NCBI GenBank assembly: GCA_043751715.1
Contig: JAYUZO010000215.1
Span: forward strand, 1-14,522
Source: JAAFHS01 sp043751715
Lineage (GTDB): Bacteria; Pseudomonadota; Alphaproteobacteria; Rhodobacterales; Rhodobacteraceae
Direction of reading: 5' to 3'
DNA: 14,522 nucleotides
Shown here: positions 7,766 through 13,880 of the stretch, piece after piece
Layout: every line of letters starts with the position of its first letter
How positions within the stretch are numbered: the first letter of the stretch is position 1
The notes under the pieces: model-generated
What the model saw: only the letters and a program-made list of their open reading frames with translations
Told to the model about the DNA's origin: nothing
The model's database searches: none
Position numbers and translations under genes: made by a program

Positions 7766-7934
7766 GGCAGGTCTCCCGGCTTGCGGATTCAGGGGTTTCC
7801 CCCAACGGTGCCTTGCCTTCCCGCGTCAAGCAGTGGCGTCAGGCACCTTTCCGGTCACGGTCGCGGGGGCGGCTGCGCTTTGGGGCGTTTCGGCCCCTGT
7901 CGCATTCCCTCTTCGCCTGTCATAAACAGGAACC
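7766..7934 (-). promoter_or_regulatory. Cobalamin (adenosylcobalamin-type) riboswitch
   Basis: Read on the minus strand, the segment shows the cobalamin riboswitch blocks in order: GGTTCC (7934-7929), GAAGAGGGAA (around 7905-7914), the GCCCCCGCGACCGTGA core (7855-7870), the B12 box GCCACTG (7837-7831), GGGAAGGC (7822-7815) and AGCCGGGAGACCTGCC (7781-7766). It lies in the leader of the DUF1636-cobW-cobN-cobGHIJ operon, so B12 is expected to shut down expression. No hairpin with a T-tract follows before the first gene. A GGGTG/CACCC stem (7704-7718) lies between it and the start codon. Control of translation rather than termination is therefore more likely; this last point is inference. Confidence 0.96.
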
Positions 7935-7946
7935 AGTACGGGGTTC

Positions 7947-7975
7947 ACCTGATGCATCAGACCCCTTCTTGTCAA
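7947..7975 (-). promoter_or_regulatory. Probable promoter of the riboswitch-cob operon
   Basis: On the minus strand a perfect -35 consensus TTGACA (7975-7970) is followed by a 17-nt spacer and TCAGGT (7952-7947), a weak -10 match. Transcription would begin near 7940, just ahead of the first riboswitch block at 7934. The -35 element and the fit to the riboswitch 5' end are strong; the -10 assignment is weak. Confidence 0.6.
7949..7960. promoter_or_regulatory. 12-bp perfect palindrome CTGATGCATCAG in the cob promoter
   Basis: A perfect palindrome lies between the presumed -35 and -10 elements of the cob operon, and about 30 nt before the cobO start. Outer GGGGT (7940-7944) and ACCCC (7961-7965) blocks add a looser symmetry. 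It could be an operator for a dimeric regulator acting on one or both divergent promoters. No regulator is recognised, so this is only a structural observation. Confidence 0.4.
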
Positions 7976-7990
7976 GGACACCAACCGACC

Positions 7991-8632
7991 ATGACCGAAC
8001 CCGCACCGACACCTGAAACCACGACAGAGGCCGATCTGGCCCGCCACAGCATGAAGATGGCTAAGAAAAAGGCCGCGCGGGATAAGATCATGGCGGGCAA
8101 GGCGGGGGAAAAGGGCCTGATCATCGTGCATACCGGGGCGGGCAAGGGCAAATCCAGTTCGGGTTTTGGCATGATTCTGCGCTGCGTGGCGCATGGGATG
8201 CCATCGGCTGTGGTGCAGTTCATCAAGGGGGCGTGGGATACCGGCGAACGCCGCCTGCTGACGGAAAACTTTGCTGACATGTGCCAATTTTATGCGATGG
8301 GCGAAGGGTTTACCTGGGAGACGCAGGACAAGACGCGCGATATTGCGGCGGCGCGGGCGGGCTGGGAAAAGGCGAAGGAGCTGATCCGTGACCCGTCAAT
8401 CCGGCTGGTGCTGCTGGACGAAATCAACATCGCGTTGCGCTATGATTATCTGGATACCGCCGAGGTGCTGGCGTTTCTGGCCGCCGAAAAGCCACCCTTG
8501 ACGCATGTGGTGCTGACAGGCCGCAACGCGAGCGAGGCGCTGATTGAGGCGGCTGATCTGGTGACCGAGATGACGCTGATCAAGCATCCCTTCCGATCAG
8601 GGATCAAGGCGCAGGCGGGGGTGGAGTATTAA
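7991..8632 (+). CDS. cobO: Cob(I)yrinic acid a,c-diamide adenosyltransferase (CobO/CobA type)
   Basis: CobO adds the 5'-deoxyadenosyl group from ATP to reduced corrinoids. The 213-residue protein is of normal length. It has an N-terminal basic stretch MKMAKKKAARDK (residues 21-32), the P-loop TGAGKGKSS (48-56, where many relatives have TGNGKGKTT), the FIKGAW segment (77-82), LLDEIN (141-146), LTGRNA (175-180) and the C-terminal KHPFRSGIKAQAGVEY. The start at 7991 gives MTEPAPTPE and has AAGGA at 7974-7978, 12 nt upstream, a rather long spacing. An open frame runs back to 7706, but it crosses the riboswitch on the opposite strand and is not coding. cobO is divergent from the riboswitch operon and is not on that transcript; no riboswitch is seen on its own strand. 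Confidence 0.95.
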   Translation: MTEPAPTPETTTEADLARHSMKMAKKKAARDKIMAGKAGEKGLIIVHTGAGKGKSSSGFGMILRCVAHGMPSAVVQFIKGAWDTGERRLLTENFADMCQFYAMGEGFTWETQDKTRDIAAARAGWEKAKELIRDPSIRLVLLDEINIALRYDYLDTAEVLAFLAAEKPPLTHVVLTGRNASEALIEAADLVTEMTLIKHPFRSGIKAQAGVEY

Positions 8633-8704
8633 CGGCATGTCACACTTGCGCTGATTGGGGGCCATCAGGGCCTGCTAAGTGCTTGCGTACGCTGTGTTAA
8701 TTCG

Positions 8705-8714
8705 GGTAATTACC
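8705..8714. promoter_or_regulatory. GGTAATTACC palindrome next to a CtrA-like site
   Basis: The perfect 10-bp palindrome lies inside TTCGGGTAATTACCGAA, an almost complete inverted repeat. It overlaps TTAC-N7-TTAA (8710-8724), one base off the alphaproteobacterial CtrA consensus TTAA-N7-TTAA. This is an AT-rich island in a GC-rich setting. There is no well-placed recognised gene that it would control, so a regulatory role is uncertain. Confidence 0.25.
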
Positions 8715-8728
8715 GAAACGTTAAAGGT

Positions 8729-8881
8729 ATGGCTTTGGGCCAGCTTTGGGCCAGCCTTGGCCCCGACCAGCGGGTTGGTGTGGGTGCGTTAACCATGCTG
8801 GGCGAATCGGAGGAGCGGAAGGATTGGGGTATTTCCAGCGGATTGTCTGTCCTGGATCAGCTAGGGAGTGGTGCGCTGTAG
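8729..8881 (+). CDS. Doubtful small ORF, 50 codons
   Basis: An ATG at 8729 opens 50 codons to a TAG at 8879, beginning MALGQLWASLG. I do not recognise the product. AAAGG lies only 1 nt before the ATG, too close for a normal ribosome binding site, and the first third is encoded by the tandem repeat GCTTTGGGCCA. The stop falls within the hairpin at 8870-8887. It may be a chance frame, a remnant or a real small protein; chance is the most likely. Confidence 0.15.
   Translation: MALGQLWASLGPDQRVGVGALTMLGESEERKDWGISSGLSVLDQLGSGAL
8732..8764. repeat. Tandem 11-bp repeat GCTTTGGGCCA
   Basis: GCTTTGGGCCA occurs at 8732-8742 and again at 8743-8753, followed by the degenerate copy GCCTTGGCCCC (8754-8764). 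This is seen directly. It probably arose by slippage; no function is apparent. Confidence 0.8.
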
Positions 8882-8900
8882 CGCACCCTACGATGGGTGC
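8870..8900. repeat. Strong hairpin with two alternative stems between convergent genes
   Basis: GGTGCGC (8870-8876) and GCGCACC (8881-8887) form a 7-bp stem with a TGTA loop. The downstream arm can instead pair as GCACCC (8883-8888) with GGGTGC (8895-8900). The two stems exclude each other. It lies between the 3' ends of cobO and the glycerate kinase gene and resembles REP-like intergenic palindromes; without a T-run on either strand it is not a standard Rho-independent terminator. Confidence 0.6.
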
Positions 8901-8959
8901 TGTGGCGGCGTGTGATCGCTGACATTTGTCTGGACGCTCGGAAAATCCGGGGGTGCGGT

Positions 8960-10213
8960 TCAGCGGATCAGAATGGCGCGGAAGTCATTCACGTTCGTGC
9001 CCGTCGGCCCCGGTACGAACAGGTCATCCAAGGCGGCAAAGGCCGAATAGGCATCATTGCCCGCCAGCAGTGCCGCCGGATCATGCCCCAGCCCCCGCAG
9101 GCGTGCCATGCTGGTCCCATCGGCCAAGGCCCCGGCGTTGTTTTCTGATCCGTCAATCCCGTCTGTATCAGCGGCCAACGCCGTGCAGGCCACACCTTCG
9201 GCGGCCAGCGCAAAGGCCAGCAGGAATTCCGAATTCCGCCCACCACGGCCACGCCCACGCAGGGTAACGGTGGTTTCACCCCCCGACAGAATGACCACAG
9301 GCGGCGCAAACGGGCGGTTCCGCATGGCCACCTCACGCGCGATGGCGGCGTGCATGCGGCCAATATCGCGCGCCTCGCCTTCGATTGCGTCGGACAGGAT
9401 CACGGCCGGCACGCCCAAGGCATGCGCCCGTGCTGCTGCCGCCTCGAGTGACAAACAGGCCGAGGCCACCACCCGCACCACATGTCCTGCGAACAGCGGG
9501 TCATCGGGGGCGGGTGCGGCTGCCGCAGGGTTTTGCAGCCATGCCGCCACGCGGTCCGGCAGGGCAATTCCCCATGCCTGCACCATCGCCTGCGCCTGCG
9601 CCAACGTCACCCCATCTGGCACCGTTGGCCCGGATGCCACCTGTGCCGGATCATCGCCCGGCACATCGGACACAATCAGGCTGACCACCCGCGCGGGGTG
9701 GCATGCCGCAGCCAGCCGCCCGCCCTTGATGCCCGACACATGTTTGCGGATGGCGTTCATCACGGAAATTGGGGCACCGCTGGCCAGCAGCGCGCGGTTC
9801 AGGGCGGCCTCATCCTCCAGCGTCAGATCACCCGGCGGGCAGGGCAGCAGGGCCGACCCCCCGCCACAGACCAGCGCCACCACCAGATCATCGGCGGTCA
9901 GCCCTTGCACCGCTGCAAACAGCGCCTGCGCGGCGGCAAGACCCGCGTCATCGGGCACCGGATGCGCGGCTTCCATCACCCGCACCGCCTGCGTGGCACA
10001 GCCATAGCCATAGCGCGTGACGACAACGCCCGACAGCGGACCATTCCACAGGGTTTCAAAGGCCGCGGCAAGCTGTGCCGCGCCCTTGCCCGCACCGATC
10101 ACCACGGTACGCCCCTTGGGCTGGGGGGGCAGGTGCGCCTGCAAGGCCAACATGGGGTCGGCGGCGGCGACTGCGGCGTTGAAAAGTGCGGTCAGAAACG
10201 TACGGTCATCCAT
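8960..10213 (-). CDS. Glycerate 2-kinase, type-2 (DUF4147 + MOFRL)
   Basis: The enzyme family phosphorylates D-glycerate to 2-phosphoglycerate with ATP, feeding glycerate from glyoxylate or serine metabolism into lower glycolysis. Members were often labelled hydroxypyruvate reductase TtuD. The 417-residue protein has the DUF4147 part with GAGKGAA (residues 40-46), CGGGSALL (116-123), RKHVSGIKGGRLA (156-168) and SDVPGDDPAQVASGPT (182-197). The MOFRL part has SGGETTVT and GRGRGGRNSEF (about 310-330), DTDGIDG (349-355) and PGPTGTNVND (401-410). I chose the ATG at 10213: GGGGG lies 7 nt upstream, MDDRTFLTALF is a typical start, and the stop of zapE overlaps it by 8 nt. The longer frame back to 10330 runs into zapE. 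It is the last gene of the cluster. Confidence 0.94.
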   Translation of the reverse strand: MDDRTFLTALFNAAVAAADPMLALQAHLPPQPKGRTVVIGAGKGAAQLAAAFETLWNGPLSGVVVTRYGYGCATQAVRVMEAAHPVPDDAGLAAAQALFAAVQGLTADDLVVALVCGGGSALLPCPPGDLTLEDEAALNRALLASGAPISVMNAIRKHVSGIKGGRLAAACHPARVVSLIVSDVPGDDPAQVASGPTVPDGVTLAQAQAMVQAWGIALPDRVAAWLQNPAAAAPAPDDPLFAGHVVRVVASACLSLEAAAARAHALGVPAVILSDAIEGEARDIGRMHAAIAREVAMRNRPFAPPVVILSGGETTVTLRGRGRGGRNSEFLLAFALAAEGVACTALAADTDGIDGSENNAGALADGTSMARLRGLGHDPAALLAGNDAYSAFAALDDLFVPGPTGTNVNDFRAILIR

Positions 10214-11318
10214 CGACTTGCCCCCAATCCGCCGCCTGCATTTCGCGCAACCGGCTGGCCGTGCGTTCAAATTCAAACGAACCCGCCCCTTCCAGATACA
10301 GCCGTTCGGGCACATCTGCGGCGCTTGCAATCAGCCGCACGCGTGCTTCATACAGCGCGTCAATCAGCGTGACGAAACGCTTGGCCTCGTTGTAATTGCT
10401 GGCCGACAACTGCGGAATATCCTCGAGGATCAGCACCCGCACCGCCGCCGCAATCGCCAGATAATCTGCCGGGCCAAGGGGCCTTGCGCACATTTCCCAG
10501 AACGTCGCCCGCGCCACCCCATTGGCAAAGCGCGGCACCTCTACCTTGCGGCCCGTCACCACCAATGGCAGCACCTCGGCCACAGCACCCCCTGTCAGAT
10601 CCCGCCAGATCGCATCCAGCGGCTCACGCGCCGTGCGCGCCGGGTGGAAATACACCTGCGCGCCGGTCAGGCGGAGCTGGCGGTAATCGGTCGGGCTTTC
10701 CAGCTCCAGCACCTCGGTCCGGGCCAGCAACAGCGCGATAAAGGGCAAAAACACCTCGCGGTTCAGGCCATTCTTGTACAGATCCTCGGGCGGGCGGTTT
10801 GATGTGGTCACAATCACCACGCCTGCATCCATCAGCATGGTGAACAGGCGGCCCACCAGCATGGCATCGGTGATGTCATTGATCTGCATTTCGTCAAAGC
10901 ACAGACAGGCCAGATCGGCGATCAGCGCATCCGCCACCGGCGCCAGCGGATCATCGACGCCCTTCTTGCGCTGAGCAAAAACGCCGGCATGCACCTCTTG
11001 CATGAAGGCGTGAAAATGCACGCGGCGTTTGCGGGGGATATCAGTTGCGGCAAAGAACAAATCCATCAGCATGGATTTGCCACGGCCGACACCGCCCCAC
11101 AGATAGACGCCCTTTGGGGCCTGCGCCGTTTTGCGGAAACGCGACAGAAAGCTGCGTTTGCGCCCGGCCTGATCTTCCAGCCATTGGCGGATTTCATCCA
11201 AGGCGGGCAGCACATCAAGCTGGGCGGGGTCCGCGCGCAGGGTGCCTGCGGTGACGCGGGCATCATAGATATCGGTCAGGGCTTCGGCAAAATTCTCACG
11301 CATGGGCACGCAACGCAT
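10206..11318 (-). CDS. zapE: Cell division protein ZapE / AFG1-like ATPase
   Basis: The AFG1/ZapE family are P-loop ATPases; ZapE of E. coli associates with the division ring, and mitochondrial AFG1 acts in protein quality control. The 370-residue protein carries LWGGVGRGKSMLMD with Walker A (GGVGRGKS, residues 75-82), HFHAFM (101-106), Walker B CFDEMQINDITDAM (140-153) and TTSNRPPEDLYKNGLNREVF (171-190), all typical. Two in-frame ATGs, 11318 and 11303, come from a 15-bp duplication. The first has AAGG 7 nt upstream and is preferred; the second would give 365 residues beginning MRENFAEALTDIY. The start overlaps the end of the flavoprotein gene, and the stop overlaps the glycerate kinase start. 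Confidence 0.93.
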   Translation of the reverse strand: MRCVPMRENFAEALTDIYDARVTAGTLRADPAQLDVLPALDEIRQWLEDQAGRKRSFLSRFRKTAQAPKGVYLWGGVGRGKSMLMDLFFAATDIPRKRRVHFHAFMQEVHAGVFAQRKKGVDDPLAPVADALIADLACLCFDEMQINDITDAMLVGRLFTMLMDAGVVIVTTSNRPPEDLYKNGLNREVFLPFIALLLARTEVLELESPTDYRQLRLTGAQVYFHPARTAREPLDAIWRDLTGGAVAEVLPLVVTGRKVEVPRFANGVARATFWEMCARPLGPADYLAIAAAVRVLILEDIPQLSASNYNEAKRFVTLIDALYEARVRLIASAADVPERLYLEGAGSFEFERTASRLREMQAADWGQVDG

Positions 11319-12426
11319 GGGCACGCCTTGCCGCATGCCGCCCCGCCCAAAGGCCGGTGGCAAGGCAGGCGGTCAGCAGGTAGCCGCCGGTGGGCGCATC
11401 CCAATCCAGCATTTCACCACAGGCAAAGGTGCCGGGCATGGCGCGGAGTTCCAACGCATTGGTCAGGGCGGCGCGGGTGATGCCACCTGCGGTGGAGATG
11501 GCCTCATCCATGGGGCGCAACCCGGTGTGGCGCAGGGGCAGCGCCTTGATCAGGGGCGCAAGGGTGGGGGGCAGGGGGCGGGCCATTTCCATAACAAGGG
11601 CGATGGTGAGGGGGGAGAGGCCGAGTTTCCGCAACCGGTTGGCCGCAGATTCGCCATGGCGAAGGGTGCGCTCTCTGGCGATCAGCCGGGCCAGCGGCAC
11701 ATCGGGCGCAAGGTCCACCATCAGCCCTGCCCCCGCGCGCAGGGCCGGGCTTAGTGCATACAGCCCGCCCCCCTCAATACCCGTGGCCGTAATCACCACT
11801 TCACCGCGTGACACCAGCCCCCCCGCACGCAGAGCAATCGCCTTCAAGGGCACCCCGAAATGCGCCAGCATATGCGGCGACCAATCCACCGATACCCCGA
11901 CGTTGGACGGCTGCAAATCCGCAACCTGCACGCCCGCTGTGCGCAAACCGGGCACCCAGGCCCCGTCAGACCCCAGCCGCGCCCAACTGCCGCCGCCCAT
12001 GGCCAGCACGGTGACATCGGCGGTGTGCGCGCCATCCCACCGCACGCCGGTTTGCAGCACCACGCCCTTTTCGCCCAGCCGCCGCAGCCATGCCCGCAGC
12101 AGGGGGGATGCCTTCATCGCCTTTGGAAACACGCGGCCGGATGACCCCGTGAACACATCCTGCCCCAGCCCCACGCACCACGCCTGCACCTGATCCGGCC
12201 CGAAGGTTGCCAGCATGGGTGCTAGCCAGCCAGCATCGTAATGCGCTGAAAACGCCGCTGCGCCCTCGGCCTTGGTGATATTCAGCCCCGACTTGCCCGC
12301 CATCAGAAATTTGCGCGCAGGTGTCAGCTTTTGCTCCAGCACCCGCACCGCAAGGCCCGCATCCGCCATCGCCTCGGCCGCCATCAGCCCGGCTGGACCT
12401 GCCCCTACCACCAGCCCCGTCTTCAC
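11296..12426 (-). CDS. NAD(P)/FAD-dependent oxidoreductase, TIGR03862 / HI0933-like flavoprotein
   Basis: This 376-residue protein belongs to the HI0933/BaiN-like flavoproteins, most like the TIGR03862 group, whose substrate is not known to me. It has the FAD-binding Rossmann motif VVGAGPAGLMAAEAM (residues 6-20), ARKFLMAGKSGLNIT (37-51), GSSGRVFPKAMKASPLL (94-110), a TGIEGGGLYALS segment and the C-terminal FAD-contact block GEMLDWDAPTGGYLL (337-351). No ATG fits; a GTG at 12426 overlaps the stop of the channel gene as GTGA, has AAAGGG about 8 nt upstream, and gives MKTGLVVGAGPAG. The longer frame from 12501 would lie inside the channel gene. The C-terminal end, AHALRAHA, is encoded by a 15-bp duplication. 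Confidence 0.92.
   Translation of the reverse strand: MKTGLVVGAGPAGLMAAEAMADAGLAVRVLEQKLTPARKFLMAGKSGLNITKAEGAAAFSAHYDAGWLAPMLATFGPDQVQAWCVGLGQDVFTGSSGRVFPKAMKASPLLRAWLRRLGEKGVVLQTGVRWDGAHTADVTVLAMGGGSWARLGSDGAWVPGLRTAGVQVADLQPSNVGVSVDWSPHMLAHFGVPLKAIALRAGGLVSRGEVVITATGIEGGGLYALSPALRAGAGLMVDLAPDVPLARLIARERTLRHGESAANRLRKLGLSPLTIALVMEMARPLPPTLAPLIKALPLRHTGLRPMDEAISTAGGITRAALTNALELRAMPGTFACGEMLDWDAPTGGYLLTACLATGLWAGRHAARRAHALRAHA
11300..11329. repeat. 15-bp tandem duplication at the flavoprotein/zapE junction
   Basis: GCATGGGCACGC occurs at 11300-11311 and at 11315-11326, a period of 15 bp. It stays in frame for both overlapping genes: it adds five residues to the flavoprotein C-terminus and gives zapE a second in-frame ATG. 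Confidence 0.85.
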
Positions 12427-13730
12427 GGCATCTGCCCTTTGATCTCCACCACCCGGTGCGGATAAGGCATCTCGATCCCTTCGGCCTTCAGCGCGTTCCA
12501 CACCGCAAACAGCACCGGGCTGCTGTATTTGTTCTTGCCGTCATCCAGCCCCGCCGCCCAGTATTCCACCGCGAAATCCACCGCACTTTCGCCAAAGCCC
12601 CGCAGTTCGCAATCCGGCCCATCGGGTGATTGCAGCACGAACGGCAAGGCCGCCACTGCCGCCTCGATGATCGCAGGCACCCGGTTGATATCCGTGTCGT
12701 AGCTGACCGAAAACACCGCCTCATAGCGGTTAGCACTGCCCTGATCGGAATAATTCACCACCCGCGTTGTGACGAAATGTTCGTTCGGCACCACGATCCA
12801 TTTGCCGTCAAACGTTTCCAGAATGCACGACCGCGCCGTCATTTTCACAATCGTGCCGCGCTCGCCGCCGTCCAGTTCAACGTAATCACCAACCGTGGTT
12901 TGCCCTTCCAGCAGCAGGATCACCCCTGATACAAAGTTCGCCGCAATCTGCTGCAACCCCAGCCCGATTCCCACGCCCAGCGCGCCGCCCAGCACCGCAA
13001 GTGCTGTCAGATCAATGCCCATGATCGACATCAGCAACAGGAACGCCGTGCCAAAGATCACGATTTCTGCCGCCTTTACCGCAAGCTGCCGCGTTGCCGG
13101 GCGCATGGCCTCTTGGGTGGAAATAAAGCCCGCGCTTTGGCGGTTTGACCAGCCGCCCATCCAGAACAGCAGGCTGCCCGCAATCACCCCCCGGATCAGC
13201 GCCATCACTGAAAAGCTGATATTGCCAAACGCGATGACAGTCGCATCCAGCCGCGTGGTGATATCATCCAGCAGCCCCAGCGCAAAAAGCGCCGCCACCG
13301 GCACCAGCACATACCGCCCCAGCAGGCGCAAAAAGCCGTCGGTCAGCACGTCACGCACCAGGATCAGCGCGGCCATCAGCATGAACACGCGCTTGCCAAA
13401 GGCAATCACATCGCCCGCCCCAAACGCCGCACGCGTGGCCTGTTCACCCATGGCCGTCAGCGCATAGGCGATCAGCGGCAACAGCAGCGGCAGAAACCGC
13501 AGGGCAAAGCGGCGCGCCGTGGCAATGCTGCCCACCTTGCCATTTGCCGGGGTAATCACGCGCGCAGCAACGGGTTGCAGGCGGCGCGTGATCAGCACAG
13601 CGACGATGAAGGACAAGGCCAGCAGGCCAAACTGTGACCACGCGGCAGGCGATGACAGCCAGCTTACGGCCAGATCAACGCCTTGTGTGGCATACCCTGT
13701 CATCCGGTCGATGATTGTGCCCTCAGCCAT
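12423..13730 (-). CDS. MscS-family mechanosensitive ion channel
   Basis: Small-conductance mechanosensitive channels open under membrane tension and release solutes on osmotic downshock. The 435-residue inner-membrane protein has hydrophobic segments at about 32-49, 75-93, 107-125, 130-144, 166-182, 211-230 and 231-260. The last is the pore helix, with the Gly/Ala-rich LGVGIGLGLQQIAANFVSGV (241-260). It is followed by the MscS beta domain (EGQTTVGDYVEL, 265-276; VPNEHFV, 304-310) and a soluble C-terminal domain. It is longer than E. coli MscS (286 residues) because of extra N-terminal helices. I chose the ATG at 13730, with AAGGGGG 7 nt upstream; 13754 is in frame, but its AAGGGAG is only 1 nt away. 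The gene heads the cluster ending in glycerate kinase, and its stop overlaps the next start. Confidence 0.93.
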   Translation of the reverse strand: MAEGTIIDRMTGYATQGVDLAVSWLSSPAAWSQFGLLALSFIVAVLITRRLQPVAARVITPANGKVGSIATARRFALRFLPLLLPLIAYALTAMGEQATRAAFGAGDVIAFGKRVFMLMAALILVRDVLTDGFLRLLGRYVLVPVAALFALGLLDDITTRLDATVIAFGNISFSVMALIRGVIAGSLLFWMGGWSNRQSAGFISTQEAMRPATRQLAVKAAEIVIFGTAFLLLMSIMGIDLTALAVLGGALGVGIGLGLQQIAANFVSGVILLLEGQTTVGDYVELDGGERGTIVKMTARSCILETFDGKWIVVPNEHFVTTRVVNYSDQGSANRYEAVFSVSYDTDINRVPAIIEAAVAALPFVLQSPDGPDCELRGFGESAVDFAVEYWAAGLDDGKNKYSSPVLFAVWNALKAEGIEMPYPHRVVEIKGQMP

Positions 13731-13790
13731 ATCAGCGCCCCCTTGCACCCGCATACTCCCTTACAGCCTGCCCGCCATGCTTTGAAACGC

Positions 13791-13826
13791 AAAAATGAAA
13801 ACGGGCAGCCCTACCGCAGGCCGCCC
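13791..13826 (-). terminator. Rho-independent terminator after the ABC permease gene
   Basis: On the minus strand GGGCGGCC (13826-13819) and GGCTGCCC (13810-13803) pair as 8 bp including one G-U, with an 8-nt loop, followed by GTTTTCATTTTT (13802-13791). It lies about 55 nt past the permease stop and before the channel gene start, so it separates two transcription units. The channel promoter must then lie in or after 13731-13800; I see no clear one. Confidence 0.82.
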
Positions 13827-13880
13827 TTTCAATATTGCCCAAATATCCGCGCCGCAGGCCCCGGCCCTTCAAATGCACAG

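Larger units (their letters stand above)
8633..8959. other. Intergenic region between convergent cobO and glycerate kinase genes
   Basis: This 327-nt gap holds no recognised gene or RNA. It contains a weak CTGAT/ATCAG stem just after cobO (8651-8668), a GGTAATTACC palindrome (8705-8714), a TTAC-N7-TTAA site (8710-8724), a tandem 11-bp repeat (8732-8753), a strong GC hairpin (8870-8887) and a doubtful 50-codon ORF (8729-8881). No stem followed by a T-run is seen, so termination of both genes is unexplained. Confidence 0.7.

Noticed and set aside
7706..7990. N-terminal extension of cobO back to 7706
   Set aside because: It would translate the antisense of the riboswitch and promoter. Family proteins begin near MTE...KMAKKK, and a ribosome binding site precedes 7991.
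7740..7990. A cobalamin riboswitch acting on cobO
   Set aside because: The B12 box and all conserved blocks read correctly only on the minus strand; the plus strand carries their complement.
8870..8887. Hairpin as a Rho-independent terminator
   Set aside because: The stem is strong, but no T-run follows on either strand.
10214..10330. Longer start of the glycerate kinase at 10330
   Set aside because: The extra 39 residues overlap the zapE coding region, match no family N-terminus, and a better start with a ribosome binding site exists at 10213.
12427..12501. ATG start of the flavoprotein at 12501
   Set aside because: The extra 25 residues lie within the channel gene, and the Rossmann motif expected at the N-terminus begins just after the GTG at 12426.
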